Of a stretch of 64,000 bases of DNA, positions 1-10,970 are shown one piece after another; the stretch's first letter is position 1; the number at the start of each line of letters is the position of its first letter. Made by a program: the position numbers and the translations under genes. The notes beneath the pieces were generated by a model, which made no database searches, had not been told where the DNA came from, and saw nothing but the letters and a program-made list of their open reading frames with translations. Source of the stretch: Buddleja alternifolia (taxonomy: Eukaryota > Streptophyta > Magnoliopsida > Lamiales > Scrophulariaceae). Where the stretch lies: assembly GCA_019426215.1 (NCBI GenBank), contig CM033405.1:8533001-8597000 (forward strand), read 5' to 3'.

Positions 1-1655
1 TCACTATAGACACTTCATCATAAGAGTGAAATAGATGAAAAAAGCAGAATACGTGCAGAATATATTTTCACGAAAAAGTTCTGCCTAAAGTTTTGGTTGG
101 GACAAATTTGGATTTCGCTGAGCCTTTTTCATGAAAATGCAATCCTTGCTCTCACCTTATATTGAGAATCGTCTCTACTTTTTTATTGTACAAAGTGATT
201 CAGTGATATATCAACTGCGTTATGGGAGTAAACTCTGTGAGCTTTGCCACTGCTTTTGCTGATGCTCCCAGAAGCCATGAGGGGGTGCAAGAGCAGGTTG
301 ACCATATGATTAGGTTATTTCAGTTTCTTAATCATGGACCTTTGCACATGCTGGCTATATCATATACTGTTATTAAAAAATAATTAATTTTTATTGTTAA
401 ATTATTTTGTGTTTATAATATTTGTTAAAATGCTGCATGCTTGGGACTACATCACTTGTTCTATATTTATTATTCTTTATTTTGTTAAAAAAAATAGTAG
501 GAACATAATGTGAAGAAAATTGATTTTTATTTTGGGGCATATCTTTCTGTGATAATCACAAAACCGATACGAAGTCTGCATCTCTGAAGCAGTAGAGTTC
601 GCAGCAGGACCAGGCCAGACTAAAGATGAGTATGCTTTGTGCATATATGACCTCTCTGACTTTCATGTAGTCATGTGATCAACGGTTGTCTGTTTAAGGG
701 AAATAACTATCTTATAGTCCTATATAATCTCACCTCGATTTTTTGGAGTAGAAGATGTAATTTGATCTTACTTTACCACCCGAATAACTAAAAGAGTGTC
801 CGAATATTAGCAGACTGATTAGCTAAGGACCCTTTTTTTAAAGGTAAGGTGAGAAGTGAGATTACCACTTTAAAAGTTCATAAATCTTACTTGACCAGCA
901 TCCTGTAGATGTGCATTTTTATTGTGATGGAAATTCCTTTTGGTGTTACACATCTGATGCTATCCGTCTCTATCCTCTGCCATTATTTTTATCTGAATCT
1001 TTGTTGAGTTTTGTGCTATTTGCATGTGTGGAATCAAATTCCATTCGACTATCACTTTATCATTCAATGATGCAAACCTTGGTGGAAGTAATTGTACGAT
1101 GAAATTGATATCTTTCACTGTTACATATTTATGTAAAATTAGTTTGAAGTTATGTTTGAGACTGAATACTACTGTCTAATGTGATGCACTGCAGATCGTT
1201 CACAATACCCTATTTGAATAATCACAATTTACAAGCAAATAGTGCAGCTTGCTATGTGGAGCTTATTTGAAATTTCTTTGTTTCATCTTGGCTTCAGACA
1301 TGTCTGTTATTGAACTGTAAGATGGAAAATCACGTTCCAATGTTTTTCTCTTGAGAGTACTCTTGTTTGTTTGTCATGACAGGTTCTTGTGTCTTGGGTC
1401 AAGTTTTAACATTAATGCTTCTACGATCACTGTTGGGCTGCCGTAATGCTCCTATCTTGACTGTGCCTACTGCTTAATCAATCAAATTGAAGCAACTTTT
1501 TAGGCTTCAAGGTGGTAATAGTAAACTGTTGAATTTGGTTCCATCTGAAGGAATCAGCATATTTATCTGGATTGAACAAGAAGAAGATTTTCTCGTTACT
1601 TATTCAGTATAGTTGGTAAGTAGACTCCTTAGCACTCCTTTACTACATATTACCA
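1..1655. other. Upstream noncoding region of the J-protein gene
   Basis: No convincing coding sequence is visible; the only small ORF (911-1102) has no recognisable motif. AT-rich stretches and T-rich runs fit an upstream region or a 5'UTR intron of the gene starting at 1656. A donor-like GGTAAG lies at 1615-1620, so a 5'UTR intron is possible, but I cannot place an acceptor with confidence. Confidence 0.4.
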
Positions 1656-4016
1656 ATGGAGTGCAACAAAGATGAGGCCGTCCGGGCCAAGCAATTGGCT
1701 GAAAAGAAGATGGAAGATAATGACTTTGAAGGTGCTCGAAAGATTGTTTCCAAAGCCCAGAACCTTTACCCAGAACTTGAGAATATTAACCAGCTGCTGA
1801 GTATCTGTGATGTTCACTGTTCAGCACAAAAAAGGATGTTTGGGCCTGAGAAGGACTGGTATGGAATCCTTCAAGCTGAAAAGTTTGCTGATGAATTGAC
1901 CGTCAAGAAACAATACCGACGGCTTGCTCTCCATCTCCATCCTGATAAGAACCGATTTCCTGGTGCAGAGGCGGCTTTTAAGTTGATTTGCGAAGCAAAT
2001 GCAGTTCTTTCTGACCCCGCAAAGAAGTCTGTATATGATAGTAAAATTAGAGTTAAAGTTAGATCTGCTCCAGTAAATCCACCACCTCATCACATGAATA
2101 GAAATACTCAATTTAACAAGCAATATGGAGCCCGTAACAATGTTTCTAATGGTTTTACCAATCTGAATCAACATCAAGCGACACAGTCAAACTTTTCTGT
2201 CAAGGTGGAGGGGTTCTGGACAAGCTGCCCATTTTGCAGTAGTAGATACCAGTTTGATAGGAAATATGTGAATGTTATTCTGCGCTGCCAGAAATGCTTA
2301 AAGAATTTCACGGGTTATGAAATAAGTGTACAAGGTGTTCCCATGGGATCCAAATGGGTTCCACCAAATGCTCAACATGTGCCTTTAAAACCCAATGCAA
2401 GTCCATCTGCTGGTTTCCAACAAAAAGGCGTACCAGATCTGGGTAAATTCACAACTGGTGTTCAAAATGACCAGGGATTTTCAGCAACACAGATGGGACC
2501 TCAGCGGAGTGCCAGCAGGAAACCAGTTCGACCAGAGCCTGGTGTTTGGACAGAGAGTACTTTTGGTGATGCAATAAAAAGAGAAACAGGGAAAAATAAA
2601 ACCAAGAAGAGGGGCAGGAAGATGGTAGTGGAATCTAGTGAGAGTTTCGAAATATCAAGTGAGTCGGACCTAGAAGATGTGACCATGGAGGAGAATTTTT
2701 TGAATCGGGCAACTGGACCTAGTAATGCCCATTTTCCACGGAGATCATCTCGAAAAAGGCAGCATGTCTCCTATAATGAAGGTGGTGATGATGATTTTCC
2801 CAACCCTCCTAAGAAATCGCAAGCAAGTGAATTATCAGAGGACAATGTAACCGAGCAAAAGGATGCTTTTAAAGGTGAAGCTTCAAAGCATGATGATGAA
2901 AATAGTTTTACCACTGAGGCAGATTTCTCAAAGTCAGAAAGTAAAGAAACGGGAACTGTTCACACTGAAGAAAGCTTGGGAGACAAGGATGCTAACCATG
3001 ATACAGAAGTCAAAGCAAGGGGAGAAGCTGGTGGTAAGTCAAATACTGGTGCTGATACGATAGAAATAGAAAGTGATTCCGACCAAGATCCATTTTCTGA
3101 TGATAATTCAGATAAGGGCATATCTCAGTGTGTGGACCCGGAATTTAATGATTTCGATAAGAATCGGGATGAGAGCTGTTTTGCTGTTAATCAGTTCTGG
3201 GCTTTATATGATAATTTTGATAACATGCCAAGATTCTATGCTAAGGTGAAGAAAGTCCATACTTCACCATTTGAATTGAGTCTAACATGGTTAGAAGCTG
3301 ATCCCATAGATGATGCTCACATGGAATGGATAGATGGAGAGTTACCAGTTGGCTGCGGCAGTTTTAAGCTTGGAAAAACCGATAAGACATCACTTCGGCT
3401 TACATTCTCTCATCAACTGCACTGTGCGAAAGGGAAAAAGAGAGGTTCTTTAGTCATATACCCCAGAAAGGGGGAAGTTTGGGCTCTTTACAACGATTGG
3501 GATATTAGCTGGGGTTCTGAGCCAGAAAATCATAAAGACTTCAAATATGAAGTTGTGGAGGTGCTTGCAGATTTTGATGCAGTTGCTGGTATAAAAGTCT
3601 GTTACTTGGATAAAATCGAAGGATTTGTGAGCCTTTTTCAGAGAAGCAGCCAAAGGGAGACCGACTCTTTTTTAATAGGTCCCAATGAACTATACAAGTT
3701 CTCCCACTTTGTTCCATCTTTCAAAATGACAGGCACTGAAAGAGAAGGGGTGCCCGTGGGTTCTTTTGAACTTGATCCCGCTTGTCTACCCTTGAATCTT
3801 GATGACTTGTATTACCCTAGCAAAGCAAAGATGGAAAGTGAAAATATTGGTGCTGGAGGTAATTTTGCATCACCAAAGTCTGCTACTAAAATGGGTGACT
3901 TTGTGAAATCTGAGACCAGTAATGCTCCAAAAGAGTTTGTGGATATGGAGGGGATTGATGAGGAGAGTTTAAAACCCTGGAGATCTCCTAGAGGACCAAA
4001 ATGCAAAGTGACGTAA
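1656..4016 (+). CDS. DNAJ (J-domain) protein with DUF3444, class C HSP40-like
   Basis: The 786-residue single-exon reading frame encodes a plant J-domain co-chaperone of the DUF3444 group. An N-terminal helical region (about 1-60) with the AKQLAEKKM-type start typical of this family is followed by a J domain at about 67-128, with the HPD motif at 95-97 that stimulates HSP70 ATPase. A zinc-ribbon-like segment lies at about 190-220 (CPFC and CQKC pairs). A long, charged, probably disordered linker with basic clusters follows, then one DUF3444 domain at about 509-715 (FWALYD and GEVWALY motifs). Family knowledge suggests a nuclear or cytosolic HSP70 partner; the client is unknown. The ATG at 1656 is chosen because the conserved N-terminus starts there. 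The stop overlaps a perfect splice donor, so the true C-terminus may be longer. It is the only intact host gene in the window. Confidence 0.93.
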   Translation: MECNKDEAVRAKQLAEKKMEDNDFEGARKIVSKAQNLYPELENINQLLSICDVHCSAQKRMFGPEKDWYGILQAEKFADELTVKKQYRRLALHLHPDKNRFPGAEAAFKLICEANAVLSDPAKKSVYDSKIRVKVRSAPVNPPPHHMNRNTQFNKQYGARNNVSNGFTNLNQHQATQSNFSVKVEGFWTSCPFCSSRYQFDRKYVNVILRCQKCLKNFTGYEISVQGVPMGSKWVPPNAQHVPLKPNASPSAGFQQKGVPDLGKFTTGVQNDQGFSATQMGPQRSASRKPVRPEPGVWTESTFGDAIKRETGKNKTKKRGRKMVVESSESFEISSESDLEDVTMEENFLNRATGPSNAHFPRRSSRKRQHVSYNEGGDDDFPNPPKKSQASELSEDNVTEQKDAFKGEASKHDDENSFTTEADFSKSESKETGTVHTEESLGDKDANHDTEVKARGEAGGKSNTGADTIEIESDSDQDPFSDDNSDKGISQCVDPEFNDFDKNRDESCFAVNQFWALYDNFDNMPRFYAKVKKVHTSPFELSLTWLEADPIDDAHMEWIDGELPVGCGSFKLGKTDKTSLRLTFSHQLHCAKGKKRGSLVIYPRKGEVWALYNDWDISWGSEPENHKDFKYEVVEVLADFDAVAGIKVCYLDKIEGFVSLFQRSSQRETDSFLIGPNELYKFSHFVPSFKMTGTEREGVPVGSFELDPACLPLNLDDLYYPSKAKMESENIGAGGNFASPKSATKMGDFVKSETSNAPKEFVDMEGIDEESLKPWRSPRGPKCKVT

Positions 4017-4324
4017 GTTTTGTGGTCCGATTGGAAAAAAATGACTTGACGATGATCTGTCCATGTAAAGCCAAATATTTTGTCTTGTAATTAGCCATGT
4101 AATTCTGCCTATTCGACAAAGCTATGTTCTATAAGGAGCTGACTTATGCCTTTGCAATCTCAGGTGACTTTAAAGCAGCACGGTATGACTCTACAGGTTA
4201 CATGATGAACTGTTGAGGTTTATTTTCAAACTTCAAAAGATTTGGACACATTTTGAGGTTTACGAGAATGTCGAGCTGTGCCTCAATTCATGTGTGTTAA
4301 ATATGCTATAACAAATTCTCTCAG

Positions 4325-4415
4325 GAAGCAGCAAGAAGTGTCGGGGAGGTCGGGACGGCTTTTTGGTGATTTTATCCAGCATCAGTACAAGGTAAAAGGA
4401 AATTTGATGTTTTAA
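4325..4415 (+). other. Candidate alternative terminal exon of the J-protein gene
   Basis: The annotated stop TAA lies inside a consensus donor GTAAGT (from 4012). If that donor is used, an acceptor ending at 4324 (a pyrimidine-rich tract, then CAG) joins in frame to a short basic peptide ending at TAA 4413-4415. A further donor-like GGTAAAAG occurs at 4391-4398. This is seen in sequence only; whether the intron is spliced is inference. Confidence 0.35.
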
Positions 4416-5084
4416 CATAAGCTTAGAATGTTCATGACATAGTGGTGTTGTTAGTAGGGATGATTTTTATTTTTTTTGTATGTAAGTTGCATGACTGGTA
4501 ATTTAGTTGCAGCGGTTCTAGTATCGACATTCTGCTTGTTCCCGATTGTTTCTTATTAAGTATATTTGGTTGTGTATAGGAAGGTTTTCAGGGTGAACAT
4601 TTGTTGGCTCCGGTAGTCCAACTCCCTGGCAAATGTCCAGCACAAATAGTGTTAAAACATGTGTGGGGTCTACCAAAAAATATATATTTTTTATTGTGTT
4701 TTAACAATTTGTGTGGTGGATATTTTCCGAGAATTGGAGTCCCGAAGCCACCAAGTATTACCTAGGCTATCTGATAGTTTCCAATCCTTGGGGTGAGGAA
4801 AAAAAAAATAATCAAAGACCAACTAAATTGATCGTTTAGTTTAATTAAACTTCCATCCAAAATTAAAAAGAAATAAATAAAAAAAATGCAAATTCTACCC
4901 TAGCAAAGGAGAAATTTGTTTTCCCTTATTTTTAATATATATAGGAAAAAAAAGTATTTGATTATTTTTCACCTAAAAAGCAAGGACATCTTGAAAAATA
5001 ACGTATTGTGTCGAATATGACACTCCTCTGATACAAAAAATTTGTGTCCTTAATTAAAATAAATAGGGGTAAAAACTATTACCT
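4416..5084. other. Intergenic, AT-rich, no gene seen
   Basis: Contains A- and T-runs and no supported ORF. It probably includes the 3'UTR or terminator of the J-protein gene, but no single polyadenylation signal stands out. Confidence 0.4.
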
Positions 5085-5610
5085 ATTTGAAATTTGCGAG
5101 TTTGAATAGTTTTTCAAACAATTTTTTTTTTTATCTCAACTTCGCAAGTTTTATAGTTTTTTATATATTAGCATAATATATTCCGTTGAAATTTAAACCT
5201 GTGGAAATTAAACAAATTGTTTTTTACATTTTTTAATCTCTCCCTGTCGCATGTGTTACTATTCTAGTGGAATATGCTAATATATAAGTAAGTGTAAAAC
5301 TCAAAAGAGTTGAGATAAAAAAGTGTTACAGAAAAAGTTCGTTGAAAACTGAAATATGTGGGTTTTTATATTTTTTCAAACATTTTTTTTTGTATACTTT
5401 TTATATCAACTTCACAAGTTTTATACTTTTCTATATATTAGCATAATATATTCTGTTGGAAGTTCAACTTGTGGAAATTTAAATAAATTGTTTTTTACAC
5501 TTTTTTTATCTCTCCCAGTCACATAATATGTTAATATATAAGTAAGTGTAAAGTTTAAGGAGTTGAGATAAAAAAGTGTTGCAAAAAAAGTTCGTTGAAA
5601 AAGCCTAAAA
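5085..5610. repeat. Tandem pair of foldback (MITE-like) units
   Basis: Two imperfect copies of a roughly 250-bp unit lie head to tail (about 5085-5345 and 5346-5610). Each starts with a TTATCTCAACTT-type arm containing TATATATTAGCATAATATATT and ends with its inverse (GCTAATATATAAGTAAGTG then GAGTTGAGATAA), so each unit can fold back. There is no coding capacity. The superfamily is not assigned because no clean target duplication was found. Confidence 0.65.
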
Positions 5611-5668
5611 ACAAACAAAGTTTGGATGAATAATTGTCTTCACCTTAAATAAAAAATAAATTTTTTGC

Positions 5669-5975
5669 TGTTATGAATAATTATATGGATGTCCATGTAT
5701 CCTCCACTATATGATATGATGGATAATCATTTCTCCTTCTCTTTATGTTATGGTGGATGATCATTGCTCTTCCACTACTTGTAAATCCATCTTTTCCATT
5801 ATGCACTCAACTCTTGAAATAATTGTACCTACTATTTTGTGCCTATAAATAGGACATGAAGTTGTATTGTTAAGACACACCAAAATAAAAGAAAGAATTC
5901 TCTTCTTAATTCTCTAGTCTGTCTACTTTAGAATATTTGTATATATTTCATAATATTTGGGGTTATTTCATAACA
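5669..5975 (+). repeat. Copia-1 5' LTR
   Basis: It begins TGTTA and ends TAACA, a perfect 5-bp terminal inverted repeat, and matches 10971-11277 with six differences. It contains a TATA box at 5843-5851 that should direct transcription of the element. Confidence 0.96.
5843..5851 (+). promoter_or_regulatory. Copia-1 LTR TATA box
   Basis: CTATAAATA in the U3/R part of the 5' LTR is repeated at 11145-11153 in the 3' LTR. The position fits the LTR promoter. Confidence 0.75.
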
Positions 5976-5992
5976 CGTTATCAGCACGATCC
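5976..5992 (+). other. Copia-1 presumed primer binding site
   Basis: The sequence immediately after the LTR (CGTTATCAGCACGATCC) occupies the PBS position but is not the usual TGGTATCAGAGC complement of initiator tRNA-Met. The primer tRNA is not identified. Confidence 0.5.
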
Positions 5993-6356
5993 GTCTCAAG
6001 GTGTTAATCATTTTGAAATTTGGCTAAAGATATACATGGGGTACTCAACATATGATGTAAATGTAGTGAGAAATTTTTAGGAGTTATTATGAGTTTGTAA
6101 AGAAAATTGATGGACAAGGTTTTCAAAACAAAGCAAGAAGAAAAGGTAAAGAAAAGGTATGTATATTTCAATATTTAACAAAAATAGAAATATGCAATAA
6201 TTCTCTTGATATTTAGAAAGAAGACATATGTATATATATGTGCATATATTTGATTAGTATTATTTTTTTGAATAATCCTATCATGTTGAAAATATTTTAA
6301 GAAGTTGAATGATTGTTATGTTATTCATTTTATACTTTGATAATAGTATTATATTG

Positions 6357-7016
6357 ATGAATCTTGAAAAAACTTGACTTTGTGACTCTTGATATTACGA
6401 GGAAAAATTATTTTTCTTGGGCATTAGATGTTGAAATTCATCTTGATGCAAATAACTATACTCAATTCCCTGAAGTGAATGTGTTGAGCAATATATAAAT
6501 TCATATATGCAAATAACTATACTTCATTCCCTGAAGTGAATGTGTTGAGCAATATATAATTATTTTAATCATGAGTCTCGTCCAACTAGTTCTGCTACAT
6601 TCCCTGAAGTGAAAGTAGCAGCACATAACTATTTTAATCATTAAAGAAATCATGGACGTGGACGTGGTCGTGGATATGGTTATGGAAATCGTGGTGGTTA
6701 TTCAAAGAATACATCTTTCCACCAGAAGTGGAAAAATAATGAAGAAAAACATGAAAGTGGCCAAAATAGCAGATTTGTGAAAAATTTATGCTATCGTTGT
6801 GGTAGTAAAGGTCATTAGTCATGTACCTGTCGTACACCAAAACATCTTGTTGACCTTTACCAAGAATCGCTAAAAAGTAAAAGAAAGAAAATAGAAACAA
6901 ATTTTGCTTTTGAAGAAGGCGATTCTGATCATGGTCGATTTTGATGACACTCATTTAGATGTTGCTGATTTCTTTGATGATCCTAATGAAAAAATTGGTC
7001 ACTTGATTGGAGATTG
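6357..7016 (+). pseudogene. gag: Copia-1 gag remnant (nucleocapsid)
   Basis: Gag packages the retrotransposon RNA. The likely start is the ATG at 6357; a one-base gain in an A-run frameshifts it almost at once. Recognisable N-terminal residues (a YFSW-type stretch near 6400) break off after about 25 codons, so the centre of gag is deleted and replaced by a duplicated 52-bp piece. The C-terminal part has an RGRGRGRG basic repeat (6650-6680) and a CCHC zinc knuckle starting CYRCGSKGH (about 6789). The Trp expected after its His is now TAG. Gag ends at TGA 7014-7016. Confidence 0.85.
6448..6560 (+). repeat. 52-bp tandem duplication inside Copia-1 gag
   Basis: Segment 6448-6499 is repeated at 6509-6560 with two or three changes (core CCCTGAAGTGAATGTGTTGA). 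It marks the site where central gag was lost. Confidence 0.85.
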
Positions 7017-7217
7017 AAGTGTTCAAAAATAAATTTGTTAAATTTTAATTCTAGTACTTCATAAATAAATATTTAAGCATGTTGTTTTCTTTTTAAGAAT
7101 AAATTTATTCATAAGATTATCGTTTCTTATATTAAATAATATTGTTTTATATTGATTTATGTCTTTTTATGTTCCAATAAAGAATGAGTATTTACTCTAT
7201 CAGCAACAACATCAATA

Positions 7218-10200
7218 ATGAAAATATGTCTCGCTGATAGTACAACAACTCACACCATCCTCAAAAATAATAAATACTTCTCTTATTTAGTAATGCAAGA
7301 AGCCAATGTTAGTACTATATCAGGTAGTACAAAGTTAATTGAAGGCTCCGGCAGAGCTAATATATTGTTACCCGGAGGAACGCAATTTTATATTGATGAA
7401 GCATTATATTCTACCAAATCTCAAAGAAATTTACTAAGCTTCAAAGATATCCGCCGAAATGGATATCATATTGAGACAACAAGTGATGGCAATATTGAGT
7501 ATCTTTACATCACCAATACAATATCTGGTAACAAATGTATATTGGAAAAATTGCCTGCATTTTCCTCCTGTTTGTACTACACGCATATATCTACTATTGA
7601 AACATATGTTATCGTAAACCAGAAGTTTGCGAATCAAAATAAGTTTGTTATTTGGCATGACCGGTTGGGCCATCCCGGATCAATTATGATGCGAAAGATA
7701 ATTGAGAATTCATGTGGTCATCCATTGAAGAGCCAGCAGATTCTTCAATCGAATGATTTCTCATGTGCTGCTTGTTCACAAGGAAAATTGATTATTCGAC
7801 CATCAACAACAAAAATAGGAAGTGAATCTCTTACGTTTTTGGAACGTATTCAAGGCAATATTTGTGGACCAATGCACCCGTCGTGTGGACCATTTAGATA
7901 TTTTATGGTTTTAATTGATGCATCAACAAGATGGTCACATGTATCTTTGTTATCAACTCGCAACCTGGCGTTTGCGAGATTGCTTGCTCAATTGATTAGA
8001 CTACGAGCACATTTTCCTGATTATCCTATTAAGAAGATACGCCTTGATAATGCGGGTGAATTTACTTCCAAAACGTTCAATGACTATTGTATGTCTATTG
8101 GAATTGATGTTGAACATCCTGTAGCACATGTTCATACACAAAACGGTCTAGCAGAATCGTTTATTAAACGTCTGCAGTTAATTGCAAGACCTTTACTTAT
8201 GAGATCAAAACTTCCTATTTCTTGTTGGGGACATGCTATTTTGCATGCAGCAGCACTTATTCGCATAAGGCCAACAAGTTATCATAAATTCTCCCCATTA
8301 CACTTGGTTTTTGGTCAGGAACCAAATATTTCCCATCTAAAATTTTTTAGATGTGCGGTATATGTTCCAATTGCTCCACCACAACGCACTAAGATGGGTC
8401 CTCAAAGGAAGTTGGGAATATATGTTGGATTCGAGTCTCCATCGATAATAAAGTATCTAGAGCCATTGACTGACGATTTATTTACGGCTCGATTTGCTGA
8501 TTGTCATTTTGATGAATCAGATTTCCCAACATTAGGGGGAGAAAATAAGCAGCTGGAAAAGAAAATTAGTTGGAATGAATTATCTTTATCTCATCTTGAT
8601 CCTCGAACAAAACAAAGTGAACTGGAAGTTCAAAGGATAATTCACTTGCAAGGTTTAGCTAACCAACTGCCAGACGCATTTACTGACCTAAAAAAAAAGT
8701 GACTAAGTCACATGTACCAGCTGTTAATGCTCCAGTAAGAATTGTTGTCCCTGAAGGTCAAAGTAATGAGTCTACTGCACGCCTGAAGCGTGGTAGACCT
8801 ATCGGTTCCAAAGATAGTCATCCTCGAAAAAGAAAAGGAGCTAAGAATCAAGATGGTCTAATCGAGGATAAAATAACTCCAGAAGAGTCCCCAGTCATAA
8901 CTAATATTTCGGTTCCAGAAGAACCTCAGGTACCTGAAAATTGTGAAAATAATGAGATCTCAATTGATTATGTTATGAACGGGAAACGATGGAATCGAAA
9001 TGAAGTCAACGTTGATGATAAATTTGCATATAATGTAGCGCTAAATATGATGAATGATAATGAGGATCAAGAACCAAAGTCTATTAATGAATGTCGACAA
9101 AGAAATGATTGGCCAAAATGGAAAGACGCAATGAGGGCAAAGTTAAACTCGCTTGAACCAACGAAAAGTTTTTGGACCTGTAGTCCGTACACCTGAAGAT
9201 GTAAAAGTTTTTGGACCTGTAGTCCGTACACCTGAAGATGTAAAAAAATTTTGGACCTGTAGTCCGTACACCTGAAGATGTAAAAGTTTTTGGATCTGTA
9301 GTCTGTACACCTGAAGATGTAAAATTTTTGGACCTGTAGTCCGTACACCTGAAGATGTAAAGCCAGTAGGATAGAAATGGGTATTTGTGCGAAAACGAAA
9401 TGAGAAAAATGAAATTGTAAGATATAAGGCACGTCTTGTTGCCCAAGGGTTTTCGCAACGACCTGACATAGATTGTGAGGAGACTTATTCTCCTGTGGTG
9501 GATGCAACTACTTTTCGTTATATAATAAGTCTGGCAGTGCATGAAAAACTTGATTTGCGTCTAATGGATGTTATTACAGCCTATTTGTATGGCTCGCTTG
9601 ATAATGATATATATATGAAAATCCCTGAAGGATTTAATATGCCTGAAGCATATAAATCAAGTTCTCGAGAACATTATTCAATTAAATTAAGTAAGTCATT
9701 GTATGGACTGAAACAATCTGGACGAATATGGTATAATCGTCTCAGTGAATATTTGTTGAAGGAAGGATATAAGAATGATCAAATTTGTCCTTGTATTTTC
9801 ATCTGGAAATGAGTTTGTTATAATTATAGTTTATGTTGACGATTTAAATATCGTTGGAACTCCTGAAGATATTTCAAAAATTGTTAATTGCTTAAAGAAA
9901 GAATCTGAGATGAAAGATCTTGGAAGAACAAAATTTTGCCTTGGGTTGCGAATTGAATATTTAAAGAATGAAATTTTTGTATATCAAGACGCTTATATAT
10001 CAAAGGTGCTAAAACGATTCTATATGGATAAATCACATCCATTGAGCACCCCGGTGGTCGTAAGGTCACTAGATGTGAACAAAGATCTTTTTCGACCTCG
10101 AAAAAGTGATGAAGAACTACTTGGTCCTGAAGTACCATATCTAAGTGCAATCGGTGCACTAATGTATCTTGCTTGTCATACTCGACCTGATATAGCATTT

Positions 10201-10749
10201 GCTGTTAATCTATTAGCAAGATATAGTTCTTCTCCTACGCGAAGACATTGGAATGGGGTTAAGCAGATGCTGGATATATGTCTGATCCTCATAGTGGTCG
10301 TTCAAAAACGGGCTATTTATTTACATGTGGTGGCACAGCCATTTCATGGCGGTCTATGAAACAAACCATATCGGCCACATCATCTAATCATGCAGAAATA
10401 TTGGCTATTCACGAGGCAAGTCGAGAATGTGTTTGGTTAAGATCCATGATTCAACACATTCGAGGGACTTGTGGTTTATCTTCTGGAAAAATGATCCCGA
10501 CGATCTTATATGAAGATAATTTCCCATGTATCGCACAATTGAAAGAAGGGTACATTAAAGGAGATAGAACAAAACATATTTCACCAAAGTTCTTTTTCAC
10601 TCACGATCTTCAGAAGAATGGTGATATCAATGTTCAACAAATCCGTTCCAGATAATCTTGCTGATTTGTTCACCAAGGCACTTCCTACAGCAACATTTGA
10701 AAAACTAGTCTACAATATTGGTGTGCGTAGACTTAAAGATCTTGACTGA
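7218..10749 (+). pseudogene. pol: Copia-1 pol: protease, integrase, RT, RNase H (broken)
   Basis: Domains in order: protease start (LADSTTTHT, about 7227); GAG-pre-integrase with an HHCC zinc finger (WHDRLGHPG to CAACSQGK, about 7650-7790); integrase core with acidic residues in LIDAST, IRLDNAGEF and NGLAESF; RT with YVDD at about 9832-9843; RNase H from about 10278, ending at TGA 10747-10749. An open stretch runs 7218-8702, then a frameshift at about 8700. Next come a fivefold coding repeat (9168-9361), a TAG at the expected GYKW position near 9374, and a frameshift near 9790. A deletion near 10262 removes the RT-RNase H connection, and a last frameshift lies near 10650. The enzyme would have copied RNA to cDNA and integrated it. 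Confidence 0.93.
9168..9361 (+). repeat. Five tandem copies of a 39-bp coding unit
   Basis: Copies lie at 9168-9206, 9207-9245, 9246-9285, 9286-9324 and 9325-9361 (lengths 39, 39, 40, 39, 37). The unit core is GGACCTGTAGTCCGTACACC. In the pol frame it encodes a 13-residue piece containing FGPVVRTPEDVK, which normally occurs once at the start of Copia RT. Confidence 0.95.
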
Positions 10750-10780
10750 TATTATCATGAGGGGGAGATAATACGCGCTG

Positions 10781-10939
10781 CACTCTTTTTCCCTTAACCA
10801 AGGTTTTTCCCACTGGGTTTTCCTGGTAAGGTTTTTAATGAGGCAGCATCTGATTGCGTATTGAAAGAATTATGTACTCTTTTTCCTTCACTAGGTTTTT
10901 ATCCCACAGGGTTTTTCCTGGTAAGGTTTTAACGAGGCA
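10781..10939 (+). repeat. Duplicated 65-bp noncoding motif after Copia-1 pol
   Basis: Two copies (10781-10845 and 10875-10939) have the order ACTCTTTTTCC, AGGTTTTT, CCCAC, GGGTTTT, CCTGGTAAGGTTTT, GAGGCA. Each contains a CCCAC-xx-GGGTTTT foldback. I recall this motif from the 3' end of many plant Copia elements. A role in RNA packaging or reverse transcription is inference. Confidence 0.8.
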
Positions 10940-10959
10940 TATTCTTAAGTGATGGACAT

Positions 10960-10970
10960 CCAAGGGGGAG
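10960..10970 (+). other. Copia-1 polypurine tract
   Basis: CCAAGGGGGAG directly abuts the 3' LTR, the position for plus-strand priming. A second purine tract (GAGGGGGAGA, about 10758-10768) follows the pol stop. Confidence 0.85.

Noticed and set aside
911..1102. 63-codon ORF upstream of the J-protein gene
   Set aside because: Cys/Ser/Leu-rich, no motif, and in AT-rich upstream or intron-like sequence.
4567..4780. A further exon of the J-protein gene after an AG near 4579
   Set aside because: A frame is open for about 60 codons, but the residues look random and composition turns AT-rich; not supported.
9067..9542. Three overlapping minus-strand ORFs with repeated peptides
   Set aside because: They are antisense shadows of the 39-bp repeats in Copia-1 pol; the plus frame has the RT context.
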